Notes: generated by a model not told the origin, from the sequence alone. A DNA stretch of 64,000 nucleotides from Chitinophagales bacterium (GCA_026129525.1 JAHCHW010000001.1:570001-634000); one strand, 5' to 3'. Counted from the stretch's first letter, positions 26,555 to 36,315 are shown. Numbers and translations: made by a program.

Positions 26555-29062
26555 ATGTTTACACTTTTACTGGCTTGGCCTGTTTTATCGGCATCTACAC
26601 AACCCACACCGGTGCCCGAAGCAACATTGGTTTCAACTTCTGCAAAAAGTATGGAAGCCTATAAAACAGCATACACTCCGCGCATTGACGGGCATCTGGA
26701 TGATGAATGCTGGAAGAAGGCTTCGGAGGTTTCCAACTTTATTGTAAGCCAGCCGGAATACGGAAAGCCTGCCTCGCAACGCACGGTTGTAAAAGTGTTG
26801 TACGATGACAATGCCATTTACATTGGCGCTTATTTATTCGATAACGACCCCTCGAAAATTCAAAAGCAGCTAAGCAATCGCGATGATGCCAATGCCAATG
26901 CAGATTTGTTTGTAACGGGATTAGACACGTACGATGACAACCTGAACGGTTACCGCTTTGGGCTAACAGCCGCGGGAGTGCAAATTGATTCGCGCATATC
27001 AGGCACTGCAATTGATGACAGTTGGGATGCCGTTTGGTTTTCGAAAGTGAGTATGGCAAGCGATGGTTGGATAGTGGAATTGAAAATCCCTTTTTCTGCC
27101 ATTCGCTTTGCAAAGAAAGAGGAGCAGCAATGGGGCTTGCAATTTTCGCGCTTGGTTCGCAGAACAAACGAAGTCTCTGCATGGAGCCCCAGCAACCCGC
27201 AAGTGAACGGTTATGTAAATCAGTGGGGAGAGTTATATAATCTCTGCAATCTTCACCCTCCTCTTCGGCTTTCGTTCATTCCATATTTAAATGTGGGGTA
27301 TCAGCGCGAGCCGGTTTCGTACAATCCAAAGATGATGGCAAACAGAAGATTGTTGAGCGGAGGCATGGATATTAACTGGGGAATAAACGAAAGTTTTACG
27401 CTCAACACCACACTCGTTCCCGATTTCGGACAGGTGCAAAGCGATAATGTGGTGCTTAACCTCGGACCGTTTGAACAACAGTTTCAGGAACGTAGACCGT
27501 TTTTTACCGAAGGCACTGAACTGTTTAATCGTAAAATTGGTCGCGGACCGGGGCAACTGTTTTACTCGCGCAGAATTGGTGGTATGCCAACACTTCATTC
27601 GTACATTCATTATTTATTAAAGGAAGATGAGGAAGTAGAATCGAACCCTTCGGTTACGCAATTGTATAATGCCACTAAAGTTTCGGGAAGAACCAAAAGA
27701 GGATTGGGCATAGGAATGATTAACGCCATTGCTTCGCCCATGTATGCACGCATAAAGAACAACGTAAGCGGTGAAACGCGCAAAGAACTGACCGAGCCGC
27801 TCACCAACTACAACATTTTTGTGCTCGACCAATCACTGAAAAACAATTCGCGCATTGGCTTTACTAATACCAACGTAATTAGAAAGGGAGAGTGGCGCGA
27901 TGCGAATGTCTCATCGTTTAACTTTTCCATTCGAGACAAAAGCAACACGTTTTCGTACAGCGGCTTTGCCAACCTTTCGCAGGTGTACGATAAAAGCATA
28001 AGCAACCAACCGCAGTTAGGTGCTTATGCCAATTTTGGTTTCAGTAAAATAAGCGGCAATGTGCGGGTTGACTTCGAGCAATATGTTATTACCGATAAGT
28101 ATGACCAAAATGATATGGGCATCCTTTTTCACGCTAACGAAGTTTCGAATTTTATCGGGTTGATGTATTTCGATTACAAACCCAAGGGAAAAGTAAACAA
28201 CTCCGATTGTTACATCAGTTTACATCAAACATCGCTTTTTAAACCTTTTGCCCATCAGGATTTCAACATAAATGCCGGTGGCGATTTGGTGTTTACCAAT
28301 TTTTGGTATTGGGGAACATTCTTCCAAACAAAACCAATGAAGTATTACGATTACTATGAAGCGCGCACACCCGGTGTAAAGTTTCTGCGTAATCCGTACG
28401 TGTATCTGCAAACGTATGCAGGCAGCGACTCACGCAAACCTTTTTCGGTGGAGTGGTTGCTCGGCTTTGGCGAGTCCCCCGTGCCAAAAGACCCTTACAT
28501 GGAATTATCTGTTACACCTACGCTTCGTATAAAAGACCGCATCAAACTTTCTTATAATGCTTTTATGAGTAACGACTGGAAGAATTTCGGCTTTGCCGCT
28601 TTTGACGAAGAAGGCAACCCGATGATAGGTGCACGTAAGCTATACAACGTTATCAATACTTTCAATGCACAGTATTCCATTACACCGCTTATGTATGTTA
28701 CGTTTCGCGCAAGGCACTATTGGAGTAAAGCCGTTTACACCAACCACTATAACTTAGATGAAGCCGGTGAAATGCATGAACGTGAAATGACAAAAAACAC
28801 TACCAGGAATTTCAATACATGGAATATTGATTTGGTGTACAACTGGCAGTTTGCGCCCGGCAGCAATCTGATTTTTACCTGGAAGCAAAACATCAATCAG
28901 GCCGATAACGATGCCGATGGCGGCTACGCGGCAAACGTGTATAAAACTTTCACTACCCCGCAAACCAATATGATAGCACTAAAAGTTATCTACTATCTCG
29001 ACTATCAGCAAATGAAGGAGTGGGATGCCAAGCGGAGAAATAAGAAGCAACATGTGGGTTGA
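26555..29062 (+). CDS. DUF5916 outer-membrane protein with CBM9-like domain
   Basis: An 835-residue exported protein. The N-terminus is a short signal peptide, followed by a carbohydrate-binding family 9-like domain (about residues 45-225, 'IDGHLDDECWKKA', 'AIYIGAYLFDND') and a long beta-rich DUF5916 region with alternating aromatic strands, as in an outer-membrane barrel. The pattern 'LTAAGVQIDSRISG' and 'ERRPFFTEGTELFN' is typical. Function of the family is unknown; glycan binding or uptake is a guess. The 156 bases before it show no further gene. Confidence 0.85.
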   Translation: MFTLLLAWPVLSASTQPTPVPEATLVSTSAKSMEAYKTAYTPRIDGHLDDECWKKASEVSNFIVSQPEYGKPASQRTVVKVLYDDNAIYIGAYLFDNDPSKIQKQLSNRDDANANADLFVTGLDTYDDNLNGYRFGLTAAGVQIDSRISGTAIDDSWDAVWFSKVSMASDGWIVELKIPFSAIRFAKKEEQQWGLQFSRLVRRTNEVSAWSPSNPQVNGYVNQWGELYNLCNLHPPLRLSFIPYLNVGYQREPVSYNPKMMANRRLLSGGMDINWGINESFTLNTTLVPDFGQVQSDNVVLNLGPFEQQFQERRPFFTEGTELFNRKIGRGPGQLFYSRRIGGMPTLHSYIHYLLKEDEEVESNPSVTQLYNATKVSGRTKRGLGIGMINAIASPMYARIKNNVSGETRKELTEPLTNYNIFVLDQSLKNNSRIGFTNTNVIRKGEWRDANVSSFNFSIRDKSNTFSYSGFANLSQVYDKSISNQPQLGAYANFGFSKISGNVRVDFEQYVITDKYDQNDMGILFHANEVSNFIGLMYFDYKPKGKVNNSDCYISLHQTSLFKPFAHQDFNINAGGDLVFTNFWYWGTFFQTKPMKYYDYYEARTPGVKFLRNPYVYLQTYAGSDSRKPFSVEWLLGFGESPVPKDPYMELSVTPTLRIKDRIKLSYNAFMSNDWKNFGFAAFDEEGNPMIGARKLYNVINTFNAQYSITPLMYVTFRARHYWSKAVYTNHYNLDEAGEMHEREMTKNTTRNFNTWNIDLVYNWQFAPGSNLIFTWKQNINQADNDADGGYAANVYKTFTTPQTNMIALKVIYYLDYQQMKEWDAKRRNKKQHVG

Positions 29063-29374
29063 TTATGCAAGGCGCTTACCCCAAATAAACCGGCATACTT
29101 CGAACTTGGTTTTAGAAACACGGAAAGCGATAATCCTGTTGCTGTATGTATAGCAACGGTAGTTGTATTTGCAAGAGAATGAATACACTCGTTAGAAAAA
29201 CTGTAACAGGCATACCATCATACACATAGAAGCATTCAATGCAGAATCACTGTTCGCCTAGTCATTACTATAACACACCTAATCAAAATCGTTCCATTCT
29301 CCTCGCAGAAAGGGGAAACTGAAGATGCTGTCTCAAAAGCAGAGTACAGCCTTCTTAAATCTATTACGTTAAGG
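29063..29374. other. Intergenic stretch with no gene
   Basis: 312 bases between convergent genes (DUF5916 gene and dnaN). No credible ORF or RNA gene. It contains a bulged hairpin at 29327-29350, GCTGTCTC with GAG-T-ACAGC, followed by CTTCTT, which may terminate the DUF5916 gene. The CTTTTGAGACAGC string on the minus strand resembles termini of some Bacteroidota insertion sequences, but no transposase or matching end is present. Confidence 0.5.
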
Positions 29375-30493
29375 TTACGCGTTAATCATTACCGGCATTA
29401 CCAGCATCAGTAGGTCTTCGTTGTCGGCTTTTTCAACCGGACGAAGAACGCCCGCGCGGGTTGGAGTGGAAAGTTCAATTTCAATATCGCCCGAATCGAG
29501 CACTCCGAGCATTTCAACCAAAAAGCGTGAGTTGAATGCTATTTCCAAATCTTCGCCTTCGTAGCTGCAGGTAAGGCGCTCGTTGGCTTCGTTGCTGAAA
29601 TCCAAATCCTGTGCAGAAATTTTCAATTCGCTGCCGGCAATAGTCAACACCACCTGGTAAGTGGTTTTGTTGGAGTAAATAGAAATTCTGCGTAGTGCGT
29701 TCTGAAATTCCAAACGGCTGATGGAAAGTTTGTTCGGATTGTTCTGCGGGATTACCGCGTTGTAGTCTGGATAGTTGGCATCAATTAAACGGCAAATGAG
29801 TTTGGTGTTTTCGAACGTGAAAAACGCATTCGATTTATTGTACGAAACATTCACGCCCGAATCGTTGGCAGGCAGTGCGCTCTTCAACAAGCCCAATGCT
29901 TTTTTAGGAACAATAAACTGAGCGGCTTTGGCGGCTTTTACATCGCTGCGCGAAAGGCGAACCAACTTGTGTGCATCGGTAGAAACGAAGGTCATGCCTT
30001 CGGGCGATACCTGAAACAACACGCCCGTCATAGCCGGGCGGAGGTCATCGCTGCTTACGGCAAACAATGTTTTGGCAATGGCATTATTTAAGGCCGATGC
30101 AGGAATATTTATTTCGGTAACAGCTTCGGGCTGCGGAATTTTTGGGAAATCATCGGGGTTTTCGCCACTCAGTTTGTAACGACCGGTTTCGGAAGTAATT
30201 TCTATACCAAACGTTTTTTCATCTACTTTAAATGTAAGCGGCTGTTCGGGCAGTGTTTTTAGCGTATCAAGCAAAATGCGAGCAGGAATGGCAATACGAC
30301 CGCTGTCTTTAGCTTCCACCTTTAATTCAGTACTCATACTGGTTTCGAGATCGGTGGCAAAAACGGTGAGTTTACCGCTCTTTATTTCAAACAAAAAATC
30401 TTCGAGAATGGGTAGAACAGAACTGGAGTTAACTACACCGCTAATCATTTGCAGGCTCTTCAACAACGAGGTGGTGGAAACAATAAATTTCAT
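29375..30493 (-). CDS. dnaN: DNA polymerase III beta subunit (sliding clamp)
   Basis: The 372-residue replication clamp, with three repeated clamp domains ('MKFIVSTTSLLKSLQMISGV' at the start; 'YKLSGENPDDFPKIP'; 'VSTDAHKLVR'; C-terminal 'LVMPVMI' forming the partner-binding pocket). It encircles DNA and tethers polymerases. The ATG at 30493 matches the usual clamp N-terminus; eleven extra residues upstream are not conserved. dnaA is not adjacent, which is common in Bacteroidota. Confidence 0.96.
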   Translation of the reverse strand: MKFIVSTTSLLKSLQMISGVVNSSSVLPILEDFLFEIKSGKLTVFATDLETSMSTELKVEAKDSGRIAIPARILLDTLKTLPEQPLTFKVDEKTFGIEITSETGRYKLSGENPDDFPKIPQPEAVTEINIPASALNNAIAKTLFAVSSDDLRPAMTGVLFQVSPEGMTFVSTDAHKLVRLSRSDVKAAKAAQFIVPKKALGLLKSALPANDSGVNVSYNKSNAFFTFENTKLICRLIDANYPDYNAVIPQNNPNKLSISRLEFQNALRRISIYSNKTTYQVVLTIAGSELKISAQDLDFSNEANERLTCSYEGEDLEIAFNSRFLVEMLGVLDSGDIEIELSTPTRAGVLRPVEKADNEDLLMLVMPVMINA

Positions 30494-30523
30494 TGGCTGG
30501 TTTGGTTTTCTTTTAACTGCCGA

Positions 30524-30552
30524 CAAATATAATTATTGAACACAATCGCAAA
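30524..30552 (-). promoter_or_regulatory. dnaN promoter
   Basis: On the minus strand, TTTG (30549-30552), a 17-base spacer and TATATTTG (30524-30531) match the Bacteroidota -33/-7 layout, giving a leader of roughly 25 bases. Confidence 0.55.
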
Positions 30553-30621
30553 CTGCGAACTGCCAACAAGCATAACACAGCGGCATGTGGATAAGGCAAT
30601 GTAAGTCCCGCTTAAGAACGT

Positions 30622-31968
30622 TTAATTAAGCCCGTACTTTTTCATGAACTTGCGGTTCAGTTCTTTTTGCTTGTTGTCGAGGTCAATTTCGCGCCCGTCA
30701 ATAAAGGCGTGTTCAATGTTTGATGTCCGCATGTCGAGCACATCACCTGTGGATACAATCAGTGTGGCGGCTTTGCCGGTTTCAATGGTGCCGATGGTTT
30801 TATCAATGCCCAAAATTTTTGCCGTGTTGGAAGTAATGGACGCCAGCGCTTCTTCTTTAGTTAAACCGTACGCAGCGGCTGTTCCGGCTTCAAACATCAG
30901 GTTGCGCTCTTGCCAAAAACCTCCGGGAATGGAAAGGCAAAACAGCACTCCTGCTTTTTGCAACTGTGCGGGCGTTTTGTAAGGCTGGTCAATGTCTTCT
31001 TCGGGGTAAGCGGGCAGCGAGTGCGGGTTATCCAACATTACCGCCACATTTTTTTGCGCCAGTTCATCGGCAATTAAAAACGATTCTCTGCCGCCTGCAA
31101 TCACTACCTGCATTCCGAGTTCTTCGGCAAATGCAACGGCATGTTGCATTTCTTTTACGCGACTTGCATTTACAAAAAGTTTGCGTGTGCCGTTAAACAA
31201 ACCTTTCATGGCATCGAAACGCAGGTTGGCTTTTTTGTGTGCAACTTCCAACGAATAACTTTTTGCTTCGCGGAAATAATCTTTAATGGCGCGCACCTGT
31301 TTTTCGTAATCCTTATTTTCTTTTGATGCTGCCGGCTCTGCCCACCAACCGCCACCGCTTTGCAGCGAGGGCCAGTTGAGCCAAATGCCATCTTCTTTTA
31401 CCAAGGCATCTTCCCAGTTCCACGCATCTAACTGCACAACGGCCGAAGTACCCGAAACGGTTCCGCCCTGCGGCACAATTTGTGCGTACAACACTCCGTT
31501 GCTGCGAATGGTAGGCGTAACCCGCGAATCGGTATTGTATGAAATGGCTGCGCGAACATTCGGATTGTAGCCTCCGGTTTCGGCATAGTCGTTGGTGGCG
31601 CGTATGGCTTCCACTTCGGTTAAGCCGAGTTTGGTGTTGGGGGCAATTATGCCAGGGTAAATGTGTTTGCCGGTGCAATCAATTACCTTACCCATAGTAG
31701 CATCGGTTTTAAACGAAGGGCTTTCGCCCACAAAAACAATTTTGCCGTTTTCGAAAGCTACGGTAGCATCATTCAGCACTTTACCGTTTCCTGAGTGAAC
31801 GGTAGCGTGCGTTAAATAAATGCTTTGCGATTGCTTGGGCGCAGGCGTGGGAACATCGCTTTGAGCAAATAGAAATACGGGTAAACTGATAAAACAGATT
31901 TGGCTGATAAAAACCGATTGAAAGATTTTGCCTATGCCCCATCCGCTAGCTACTTCATTCTTTTTCAT
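30622..31968 (-). CDS. Exported amidohydrolase-like protein lacking the HxH metal site
   Basis: A 448-residue protein with signal peptide (cleavage near 'LFAQ', residue ~36) and an amidohydrolase/imidazolonepropionase-like fold: 'GKIVFVGES', 'GKHIYPGI' and the C-terminal 'GTIETGKAATLIVSTGD'. At the place where active members read 'D-x-H-x-H' it reads 'IAPNTKLGL', so the first two metal ligands are absent and it is likely inactive as a hydrolase. Its start overlaps the GxxExxY gene end by 14 bases. It is last in an operon with the two-domain amidohydrolase at 32416-35493. Confidence 0.85.
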   Translation of the reverse strand: MKKNEVASGWGIGKIFQSVFISQICFISLPVFLFAQSDVPTPAPKQSQSIYLTHATVHSGNGKVLNDATVAFENGKIVFVGESPSFKTDATMGKVIDCTGKHIYPGIIAPNTKLGLTEVEAIRATNDYAETGGYNPNVRAAISYNTDSRVTPTIRSNGVLYAQIVPQGGTVSGTSAVVQLDAWNWEDALVKEDGIWLNWPSLQSGGGWWAEPAASKENKDYEKQVRAIKDYFREAKSYSLEVAHKKANLRFDAMKGLFNGTRKLFVNASRVKEMQHAVAFAEELGMQVVIAGGRESFLIADELAQKNVAVMLDNPHSLPAYPEEDIDQPYKTPAQLQKAGVLFCLSIPGGFWQERNLMFEAGTAAAYGLTKEEALASITSNTAKILGIDKTIGTIETGKAATLIVSTGDVLDMRTSNIEHAFIDGREIDLDNKQKELNRKFMKKYGLN

Positions 31969-32383
31969 ACTCTCGTAATTTCTTTTTGTCGTTAGTAAAA
32001 TACTTTCTTTTGAACTGTGCCGATTTGCCGAAATTCAGCAATAAGCCGACTTCCATTTCGGTAGAGCGCAAATAATTCATAAGTTGAATCTCGTGTTCTT
32101 TTAGAATGTTTTCCACCGATTTTAATTCTAAAATCACTTTCCCCTCCACAACAATATCGGCATAATAATCGCCTACATTTTCTCCTTCAAAATATACCGA
32201 TATCTTTTTCTCACCTTCCACATTCCACCCTTCTTTTCTTAATGAAATCAGCATGGCTTTGTGATACACCTTTTCCGGAAATCCGTAACCGAGCGTATTG
32301 TACACATGAAAAAAGACGCCAATCACTTCTTCGGTAATTTCCTCGTGAAGTAATTTTTTATCCTTTATTTCTTCCGTACTCAT
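31955..32383 (-). CDS. GxxExxY protein
   Basis: A 142-residue protein of the GxxExxY family, named after the motif 'GYGFPEKVYHKA' (Gly34, Glu37, Tyr40). It also has 'DYYADIVVEGKVILELKSV', an Asp...Glu-x-Lys pattern reminiscent of the PD-(D/E)xK nuclease fold. Function is unknown. The gene sits between two amidohydrolase genes and overlaps the downstream one, and the bases just upstream (32386-32405) resemble one arm of a dispersed repeat, suggesting it entered as a small cassette. Confidence 0.85.
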   Translation of the reverse strand: MSTEEIKDKKLLHEEITEEVIGVFFHVYNTLGYGFPEKVYHKAMLISLRKEGWNVEGEKKISVYFEGENVGDYYADIVVEGKVILELKSVENILKEHEIQLMNYLRSTEMEVGLLLNFGKSAQFKRKYFTNDKKKLREYEKE

Positions 32384-32415
32384 CAGTTAAATCTGTTCTA
32401 TCCGTTTACGTGAAT

Positions 32416-35400
32416 TCAATGCTCATGCCCGCACGAATACATTTCCATTTTTTGCTGCTTGGGTTCTTGTGTTGGCGCACCGCCTTTTTTCTCTTCCAGC
32501 ATTTTTTGAATTAAGCGGGCGCGCTCGCTGCGAATCCACTGGCGCATTTTTTCATCGCGGTCGCGGTCGAAAAACAGAATGCCATCCACAAATGTTTTTT
32601 CTGCTTTGGCATACACCGAAAGCGGATTATCGCTCCACACTACTATATCGGCATCTTTTCCGGCTTTAATGGAACCGGTGCGGTTATCCAAGTGCAGCAT
32701 TTTAGCCGGATTGAGTGTAACGGTTTTCCATGCTTCAATTTCCGACAGTCCGCCATACTTTACGCTCTTGGCGGCTTCGTGATTGAGCCTGCGCGCCATT
32801 TCGGCATCATCGCTGTTTACGGCTGTTGTAATTCCTGCTTTGGTAAGAATAGCGGTGTTGTAAGGGATGGCATCAATTACTTCGTATTTGTAAGCCCACC
32901 AGTCGGCAAAGGTGGAAGCGTTTACACCATGCGCTTTCATTTTGTCTGCCACTTTGTAGCCTTCCAAAATGTGTGTAAAGGTGTTTACCTTAAAACCAAA
33001 ACTATCGGCCACGTGCATCAGCATATTTATTTCGCTTTGCACATAGCTGTGGCAGGTTATGAATCGTTTTTTGTTCAGAATTTCGGCAAGCGCATCTAAC
33101 TCAATATCTCTTCTCGGAACAGCAACCACATCAGCCGATTTCTTTTTAGAAGTAAGCGAAGCGTTGTATGTTTTCCATGCCGCTTCGTATTCTTTCGCCT
33201 TTGTAAAATAGTTGTAGTAGGTCTGCTCTACACCCATGCGCGTTTGCGGGTAGCGCGTAGTGTTGCGGTCGCCCCAGTTGCTTTGTTTTACGTTTTCGCC
33301 CAATGCAAATTTGATGAAGCCGTCTGCCCCTTCTATTTTCATTTTTTCGGGCGTGTATCCCCAACGAAATTTTACGAGAGCGCTTTGCCCGCCTATGGGG
33401 TTGGCGGAGCCGTGGAGCAACTGCGCGGCTACCACACCGCCCGCCAACTGACGGTACACATTTACATCCTGTGAGTTCACCACATCGCCAATGCGAACTT
33501 CGGCACTGCTGGCTTCGGTGCCTTCGTTTACACCCTGCGAAATAGCTACGTGGCTGTGTTCGTCAATAATGCCGCTGGCAATGTGCTTGCCGGTAGCATC
33601 TATAGTTTGGCAATCGGAACAGGAAAGATTTTTTCCTACCGATGAAATTTTTCCGTTGCGGATAATTACATCGGTGTTTGAAAGATTACCTTCTGCTTCG
33701 TTCGTCCACACAGTAGCATTTTTGAGCAGGTAATTTTGCTGCATGGGAATTTGTTCGTTGCCATACGCCTGAAAAGGATACAGCACTTTGCCTAAATTCT
33801 TAGTGTAGTCGGTGGTGTCCTTTTTGGGTTTTGCGGTATCGGCTTCGGCAGGTTTTGTTTTAGCAGCGCTCCATTGCAACCATTCGCCTTCGGGGTTTTG
33901 TCCTTTGCCGCTCCATTGGTTTTTGGCGTGTTCAATAGTGCCGGTGAGAAGAAATTTTCCGGTGTTTGGTTTTTTGTCTAAAGCAAAAGAAAGGGTGATG
34001 TCGTTGTCCTTGTTAGTGAGTTTTACATCGAGTTTAGTAGTGTCGTTTAAAACAATTAGCCCTTTGGGCGAAGCAACTTCGCCTGTAACTTTCAGCACAA
34101 AGTTTTTACTTTCTTTTTTCGGTTCGCTGATTTGCAAACTGTATTCACCACGCACATCTTTTGGTTCGAAAGCTTTTACCTCATAGCGCTTTCCCTGAAT
34201 CCAGTTCTCGTTGATTTCGCATTTTTCATCGAACAGCGGTTTAGAAGTGATAAAAAAGTTGGCAAGCTTTCCGGCTTCGAGCGAACCTACTTTGTCGTAC
34301 ACATTTACAAATGAAGCAGGATTGTAGGTGAGCGCTTTAAGTGCAAGCGAAGAGTCTAACCCATACTTTACTGCCTTGCGAAGTGCCGGAAGAAACTCTT
34401 CTTTCTTTTCCAAATCGGAGAGGGTAAAAGCAAAATCAATTTGTTCGGCTGCAAGTGCGGCAGGGTTGGTGGGCGCCAATTCCCAATGTTTCATTTCGCT
34501 GAGCGAAACCCAAATGGCTTTGTAGGGGTCTTCTACATCGTACGCCTTAGGGAAGTTGAGCGTGGTAATGAGTTTTGCTTTGGTGTTTTTTACTTCGTCC
34601 ACTCGCTGGTATTCATCGCCACTTGCTTTAATGATATACTGAACACCAAATTCATCGCCTACTTTATCGGCACGAAGAATTTTTTGCCAATCGCCACCGG
34701 CATCAAAAATTTGCGGGAGTGTTTGCTGTTTGTTCCATTCTTCGAGGTTGATGTTGAATTCCCGCCTCACCCCCGACCCCTCTCCTGCAGAGAGGGGAGA
34801 AACAGCCGAATACCATTTTGCATCATAATATGTTTGGCGAAGCAACGCAATGCTTCCCATCAGCGAGCTTGGATAATCTTGTGTGCTGCTGCCCTTATTG
34901 AAGGAATAATGAGCGCTGGCATAAGGAGTAATAACGGTTAGGTTTTCTTTATCGTTAGCGAGCGTAACCACCGCGCCTGTGCCACGGGCAATGCCGTCTT
35001 TTTTGTGTGTTAGCACGGTGCCGAAACCGAGTTTACGAAGTTCTTCAGCGGCTTTATCGTTTACCGTAAAGTTGGTGTGTGCCTGAAAATCGGTGTGTAT
35101 TGCCTGGTTCCATCCGTATGCTCCTTTTATGTTGCTTTCCGGTTGCGGATTCCAGTCGCGCGATTCCTTTTTTGTTTCAGGCATTCCATAGTCAGAAAAG
35201 ATGTCAATGAAAGAAGGATAGATGAATTTGCCGGACATGTCGTGAATAATCCACCCCATCCCTTTACCCCCGGAGGGGGAACTGCCGCGCTCTATCTTCA
35301 CTACTTTACCATCTTGTATGTAAAGCGTAGCCGAATCAATTTTTTGATTGTATGAAACAAAAATGGTGGCATTGGTAAAAGCATGTTTGCCTTCGCGGTA

Positions 35401-35493
35401 ATCATCGGGCCCGTTGGTTTTGAACGTGGTTTCCTGTGATGAAAGACGGAAGACCAATGACAGAAGACCGATGCAAAAAACAAGTTTACGCAT
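32416..35493 (-). CDS. Exported two-domain amidohydrolase, N-domain degenerate
   Basis: A 1025-residue protein with signal peptide (~1-20). The N-terminal amidohydrolase domain (about 25-430) reads 'YPSFIDIFSDYG' where active enzymes have D-x-H-x-H, so it lacks metal ligands. The C-terminal domain (about 590-990) keeps 'GIIDEHSHVAIS', 'TCHSYVQSE', 'TFTHILEG' and 'AVNSDDAEM', a full amidohydrolase site. A linker of ~150 beta-rich residues joins them, and the tail ends 'CGHEH'. Two palindromic repeat insertions are read through in frame: residues ~69-81 ('GSSPSGGKGMG') and ~231-243 ('SPLSAGEGSGV'). Probably a periplasmic peptidase or imidazolone-type hydrolase; substrate unknown. Confidence 0.88.
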   Translation of the reverse strand: MRKLVFCIGLLSLVFRLSSQETTFKTNGPDDYREGKHAFTNATIFVSYNQKIDSATLYIQDGKVVKIERGSSPSGGKGMGWIIHDMSGKFIYPSFIDIFSDYGMPETKKESRDWNPQPESNIKGAYGWNQAIHTDFQAHTNFTVNDKAAEELRKLGFGTVLTHKKDGIARGTGAVVTLANDKENLTVITPYASAHYSFNKGSSTQDYPSSLMGSIALLRQTYYDAKWYSAVSPLSAGEGSGVRREFNINLEEWNKQQTLPQIFDAGGDWQKILRADKVGDEFGVQYIIKASGDEYQRVDEVKNTKAKLITTLNFPKAYDVEDPYKAIWVSLSEMKHWELAPTNPAALAAEQIDFAFTLSDLEKKEEFLPALRKAVKYGLDSSLALKALTYNPASFVNVYDKVGSLEAGKLANFFITSKPLFDEKCEINENWIQGKRYEVKAFEPKDVRGEYSLQISEPKKESKNFVLKVTGEVASPKGLIVLNDTTKLDVKLTNKDNDITLSFALDKKPNTGKFLLTGTIEHAKNQWSGKGQNPEGEWLQWSAAKTKPAEADTAKPKKDTTDYTKNLGKVLYPFQAYGNEQIPMQQNYLLKNATVWTNEAEGNLSNTDVIIRNGKISSVGKNLSCSDCQTIDATGKHIASGIIDEHSHVAISQGVNEGTEASSAEVRIGDVVNSQDVNVYRQLAGGVVAAQLLHGSANPIGGQSALVKFRWGYTPEKMKIEGADGFIKFALGENVKQSNWGDRNTTRYPQTRMGVEQTYYNYFTKAKEYEAAWKTYNASLTSKKKSADVVAVPRRDIELDALAEILNKKRFITCHSYVQSEINMLMHVADSFGFKVNTFTHILEGYKVADKMKAHGVNASTFADWWAYKYEVIDAIPYNTAILTKAGITTAVNSDDAEMARRLNHEAAKSVKYGGLSEIEAWKTVTLNPAKMLHLDNRTGSIKAGKDADIVVWSDNPLSVYAKAEKTFVDGILFFDRDRDEKMRQWIRSERARLIQKMLEEKKGGAPTQEPKQQKMEMYSCGHEH
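34765..34803 (-). repeat. In-frame palindromic element, family A
   Basis: Core hairpin CCCCTCTC / GAGAGGGG (34777-34784 with 34790-34797), flanked by a CACCCCCGA tract. A 25-base segment starting at the core is identical to the copy at 42384. Read on the minus strand it encodes 'SPLSAGEGSGV' in the amidohydrolase. Confidence 0.85.
35251..35286 (-). repeat. In-frame palindromic element, family A
   Basis: Core CCCCC-GGA-GGGGG (35267-35279). On the minus strand 30 of 37 aligned positions match the ileS copy at 58807-58843, and it is read in the same phase, giving 'GSSPSGGKGMG'. Confidence 0.85.
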
Positions 35494-35538
35494 GAAATGA
35501 AATTGAGCCGGTGAAAATAAATATTTCGTTCAGCCTGC

Positions 35539-35546
35539 TACTTTTG
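35539..35546 (+). promoter_or_regulatory. -7 box close to the hydrolase start
   Basis: TACTTTTG (fits TAnnTTTG) ends 4 bases before the ATG at 35551, implying an almost leaderless message. Confidence 0.4.
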
Positions 35547-35550
35547 ACAC

Positions 35551-36315
35551 ATGCACTACAAAGTAAGCGGCAAAGGGAAAGCGGTGGTACTCGTACACGG
35601 GTTTATGGAAGAAGGAAGTATGTGGAACGATGTTGTTCGAGCGCTTTCCAAAAGCCACAAAGTGATTGTTCCGGATTTGGAAGGTTTTGGCAACTCGCCA
35701 CTCAAACATTCGAGCGCAAAACTTTCGATGGAGAAGTATGCTGATGATGTTTTCGAAATGCTGCAAAAAGAAAAAGTAAAAAAGTGCATTATGCTCGGGC
35801 ACAGCATGGGCGGATATATTACGCTGCATTTTGCGGAAAAGCATCCTGCAATGCTTAGCGCTTTCGGTTTGCTCAACTCGCATTGTTTTGAAGATACGCC
35901 CGAGAAAAAAGCTAACCGCCAAAAGACGATTGAGTTTGTACGCAAAAACGGCACAAAACATTTTGTGCGGGAATTGTATCACGTTATTTTCCATGAATCG
36001 TACCAAAAGAAAAACAAGAAACTGATTGACTCGCTGATTGCAAAAGCGTTGAAGTATTCCCCCGAAGCGGTAATGCTTGCCACCGAAGCCATGATGAAAC
36101 GCAAAGGCAAAGAAGAAGTTTTGAAGAGCGCAAAAGTGCCGGTGCTGTTAGTTAACGGCAAAGAAGACCCTGCTGCACCTTTTGAGTTAACGCTGAAGCA
36201 GGCTTCGTTTCCGGCAGAGGCGCATATTCATTTATTTGCGGACAGCGCGCACATGAGTGTGTTTGAAAGGAAGAAGGAAACCATTCGGATAGTGAAGGAT
36301 TTTTGCGGACAATAA
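35551..36315 (+). CDS. Alpha/beta hydrolase
   Basis: A 254-residue cytoplasmic alpha/beta hydrolase. Oxyanion region 'VLVHGFMEEGSMW' (13-25), nucleophile Ser85 in 'LGHSMGGYI', acid in 'VNGKEDPAAP' and catalytic His in 'FADSAHMSVFE'. Family members are esterases, lactonases or C-C hydrolases; the substrate cannot be inferred. Divergent from the amidohydrolase operon with 57 bases between starts. Confidence 0.9.
   Translation: MHYKVSGKGKAVVLVHGFMEEGSMWNDVVRALSKSHKVIVPDLEGFGNSPLKHSSAKLSMEKYADDVFEMLQKEKVKKCIMLGHSMGGYITLHFAEKHPAMLSAFGLLNSHCFEDTPEKKANRQKTIEFVRKNGTKHFVRELYHVIFHESYQKKNKKLIDSLIAKALKYSPEAVMLATEAMMKRKGKEEVLKSAKVPVLLVNGKEDPAAPFELTLKQASFPAEAHIHLFADSAHMSVFERKKETIRIVKDFCGQ

Noticed and set aside
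29327..29350. String resembling an insertion sequence terminus (CTTTTGAGACAGC)
   Set aside because: No transposase, no second end and no target duplication; kept only as a possible terminator hairpin.
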